Positions 61,271 to 64,000 of a DNA stretch of 64,000 nt are shown here, piece by piece. Position numbers and translations under genes: made by a program. The notes under the pieces are model-generated. The model was given only the letters and a program-made list of their open reading frames with translations. It ran no database searches and was not told where the DNA came from. The stretch covers positions 24,565,876-24,629,875 of the forward strand of contig NC_045142.1 in assembly GCF_008831285.2 (NCBI RefSeq). Reading direction: 5' to 3'. Position 1 is the first letter of the stretch. Each line of letters starts with the position of its first letter. This DNA comes from Nymphaea colorata (Eukaryota > Streptophyta > Magnoliopsida > Nymphaeales > Nymphaeaceae).

Positions 61271-63251
61271 ATGGCAGCTCTTGGGTTCAGCTCCTGTAAT
61301 TCAGCCTTGTTCTTGTTTGCATTGAGCTTGGTTGCCTTCTTGCCCACCAGCTGCCATGGTGACTATGGATGGCAGGGCGGCCACGCCACTTTCTACGGCG
61401 GCGGCGATGCTTCCGGGACAATGGGTAAGTCTATATGTTTTTGGCAGATGTCTGTTGCAATCCCCTACTCAAGTAAAGTGTGCCAATAGAGATAGATGCA
61501 CTTTGTGTATTTAACTCTTGACCTTCTTTTCGGGTGAGCAAGAGGTTCATCCCACTGCCCGAAATGAGGCCCAAAGGCCCCTTCGGGGTCTTGAGTTGCG
61601 TCGGTCTCAGCGATAGCGACAGTGCACCCTTTAACTTGAATGTCGTGTCCTACCACCATAAGACATAGGAACATAACGCACACGAGAATTGAACTACAGA
61701 CCTTCCTTTATATTTTTGACGCTGTTTTAAGTCTAGGCTCCTAGTTAGCCTGACTATATTATTCCAATAGAGAAGAGTCCAAGTTTTGAACTCTTGACTT
61801 CTTTCAACTTGGCAATTCTGGAGTCTGAATTTTTTTCATGAACTGAAGATTGTGGAATTTTGGTTTTGATCAATGGGAGGTTTCTTGTGGTTGCAGGTGG
61901 AGCATGTGGGTATGGCAATTTGTACAGCCAGGGGTATGGCACACTCACTGCTGCACTTAGCACTGCGCTGTTCAATGATGGGCTGAGCTGTGGCTCGTGC
62001 TACGAGATGAAGTGTAACGATGACCCGAGATGGTGCCTGCCGGGCTCGATCACGGTCACTGCGACCAACTTCTGCCCGCCGAACTTCGGCTTGTCGAACA
62101 ACAATGGAGGGTGGTGCAACCCACCATTGCAGCACTTTGACTTGGCTGAGCCTGCTTTCCTGCAGATTGCCCAGTACAGGGCTGGAATTGTGCCAGTAGC
62201 GTTCAGAAGGTGAGAATTGCTACTGGCCTCATAAATCATGCACCTTCTTCTTCATCTTCATCTTTATGATCCAACTCCTTGAGTCCTTTTCTTCTACTTT
62301 TGAAGGAAATTTTTTTGAAAAGTGACCTAAAGGTTTGACGTTAACAAAAGAAAGTGCCCAGGTATTTAATATTGTGGAAAACTGACCTAACACTAAGCCT
62401 GTTTTGGTAAAAGTTATTTAAGTTTGTGTTGCAGATTACCATTTTGCCCAAGCTTTCACCTTTGCAGAAAGCTTAATTTTCCTAACAGAAGAAAAAGATT
62501 TTGAGGCCACACCAGTAAAATTACATATCATGTTAACCCAACTGGGTGAACAACTGCCCAGTTTACATCAGTAACAGTTTGTTCACTTTTTCAACAGCCA
62601 TTCTCCTTTTTCTTCAAGTCTTTCCACCTTCATGTGAACTTTTTTTCTCTTTTAACTAGAAGACTCCATGGGAAATATCTAAACCATCTTAATCAACATT
62701 TTTCTGCCCAATAAACCTTACTTAATGAACATTTTAGAGAAAGAAAGAACATAAATTTTAGTGAAACAACAAAGTTTCGTAATTTTTCATTCAACCACAT
62801 ATTCAGTTTATATATCTTAGTTCAGATGCAAACCATTCAATTTTAAGCATGTTCTTTTGTGATACACTCATAACATCTGCACGAAATATCTGATTAAGCC
62901 AAGGAGAAGAAAAACAGAGAGACTTATTGTGTCTGTGTTTTGAACAGGGTGCCATGTGTGAAGAAAGGAGGAATAAGGTTCACCGTTAATGGCCACTCCT
63001 ACTTCAACCTGGTTCTCATCACCAATGTTGGTGGCGCAGGGGATGTCCACTCAGTGTCGATCAAGGGCTCAAGAACTGGGTGGCAGCCCATGTCAAGGAA
63101 CTGGGGACAGAACTGGCAGAGCAACTCCTACCTCAATGGCCAGTCCCTCTCCTTCCAAGTCACAACCAGTGAAGGCAGGACAGTCACCAGCTACAATGTT
63201 GCACCATCCAATTGGCAATTTGGCCAGACCTTTGAGGGAAGCCAATTCTAG
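61271..63251 (+). CDS. Alpha-expansin (EXPA)
   Basis: Three exons: 61271-61424, 61897-62209 and 62948-63251, joining to 256 residues. The signal peptide is about residues 1-30 ([20 protein letters not shown]). The six-stranded double-psi-barrel domain follows with [18 protein letters not shown] and the HFD motif at 131-133; the alpha-expansin inserts around WCLPGS and [10 protein letters not shown] are present. The C-terminal carbohydrate-binding domain runs from about residue 165 ([19 protein letters not shown]) with tryptophans at 201, 208, 212 and 245, ending FEGSQF. Alpha-expansins loosen acid-growth cell walls without hydrolysis and are secreted. The two introns divide the gene at TMG-GACG and FRR-VPC, as in many EXPA genes. 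A SINE-like sequence lies in intron 1. Intact; which EXPA orthologue it is cannot be told here. Confidence 0.97.
61525..61715 (-). repeat. SINE-like copy d in expansin intron 1
   Basis: GGTGAGCAAGAGGTTCATCC and CCCGAAATGAGGCCCAAAGG parallel the copy at 51270. The minus strand has AGTTCAATTCTCGTG, fitting a Pol III box B. It occupies about 190 of the 472 intron bases. Confidence 0.55.
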
Positions 63252-64000
63252 AGAGAGGGAGGCCAATTCTAGAGAGAGAAAGCAAGAGAACCTTAATTGA
63301 ACCCTAATTTTACTTTTTCACTCACTTGGGTCAATGGTTGTAGGCACTTTGGGGGCTATGAATGCTGAGGTGCTTCCAAGCACCCGCTTAGCCTTAGTAT
63401 AACTATATATGAGCATATATATATGTTATATGTATTTACATAAAAGGCATGCATATGTGTATATGATTTTTCATTTTTTTTTTTATCTTGGTAAGATTGA
63501 TTGTCCTTGATGTGGTGAGAGAAAAGAGAAGTGTTGGGAAGTTTGTAATGGCTAGTAAGCTTGTTAATGGGGACCTTCTTTTATGAAAGGGACCTATTAA
63601 TTGGTACCTTCTTTTTATGTAAGGCACCTTATGCCATATTGATGTACAATTGTTTCATGCAATGTGAAAGATGCTTGCTACTATGCAAGGCTATTGTTAC
63701 TGTTGTGCTGTTTTGGCATTTTCACTAGAGTAGGTCTACCGACCAAGCACTAATGAATGCCAGTTACTTGATTGACATCAAATGTGACTTGATTATTAGG
63801 AGGGACTACAGTTTGTCTGCAATTGCAGAATGGGGCTCCATGTTTCTGCTGTTCCGAGTCCGGGCGTCGCTCTTTTGTGCTGACAACTGTCAAATAAGGA
63901 CCTATCTCTACCATTCCGCGTAATTCTAATTAAAGCATCAATCAAGTTGAATGAAGTGAAAGGGACAGATCTCCTTTTTTCTTCACAAAAGTGAAACTTC
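63252..64000. other. Expansin 3' region
   Basis: A short direct repeat (GGCCAATTCTAGAGAGAG at 63239 and 63261) follows the stop codon. The 3' UTR probably runs to about 63,660, where TTGATGTACAATTGTTTC resembles a plant polyadenylation region. No further gene to the end of the window. Confidence 0.5.

Overview
The window is nuclear DNA of a flowering plant. The genes have many short exons with GT-AG introns, there are long (AT)n, (GA)n and (CA)n arrays, and plant-type hAT, copia and MITE-like repeats are common. The three conserved proteins are plant families: an ECHIDNA/TVP23-type Golgi protein, a plant nardilysin-like M16 metalloprotease and an alpha-expansin. I could not place the lineage below angiosperm from sequence alone.

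Layout. 1-9,050 is a gene-free block of nested and duplicated repeats: two copies of a 0.65-0.75 kb repeat 6.9 kb apart, a 1.05 kb tandem duplication, small hAT-like elements with inverted ends, large inverted repeats and a CT-rich minisatellite element. 9,289-17,345 (+) is the ECHIDNA homologue, six exons; its 4.2 kb fourth intron holds an antisense, decayed hAT transposase gene. 19,536-46,873 (+) is a nardilysin-like protease gene of 19 exons. All exon phases join, giving 1,042 residues with intact zinc-site residues. Its introns hold most of the mobile DNA: a hAT derivative with an 8-bp target duplication, two elements of a second family with 8-bp duplications (one exact, one with a mismatch), a fold-back MITE, a copia-like LTR with primer binding site, a decayed copia reverse transcriptase and a possible organelle-derived patch.

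46,874-61,270 has no gene I can support. It contains microsatellites, SINE-like copies, Tourist-like MITEs, and a GC-rich stretch (56,840-57,260) with five ACGT cores, followed by a CT-rich degenerate tandem repeat. 61,271-63,251 (+) is an alpha-expansin, three exons, with a TATA box about 120 bp before the start codon. The rest is its 3' region.

The genes do not form an operon-like unit. ECHIDNA acts in trans-Golgi secretion and expansin in wall loosening, so both concern cell expansion, but their proximity is probably chance. The most distinctive content is the record of transposition inside introns: an almost full hAT transposase broken by one CGA-to-TGA type change, and an internally deleted relative with the same left-end structure 26 kb away.
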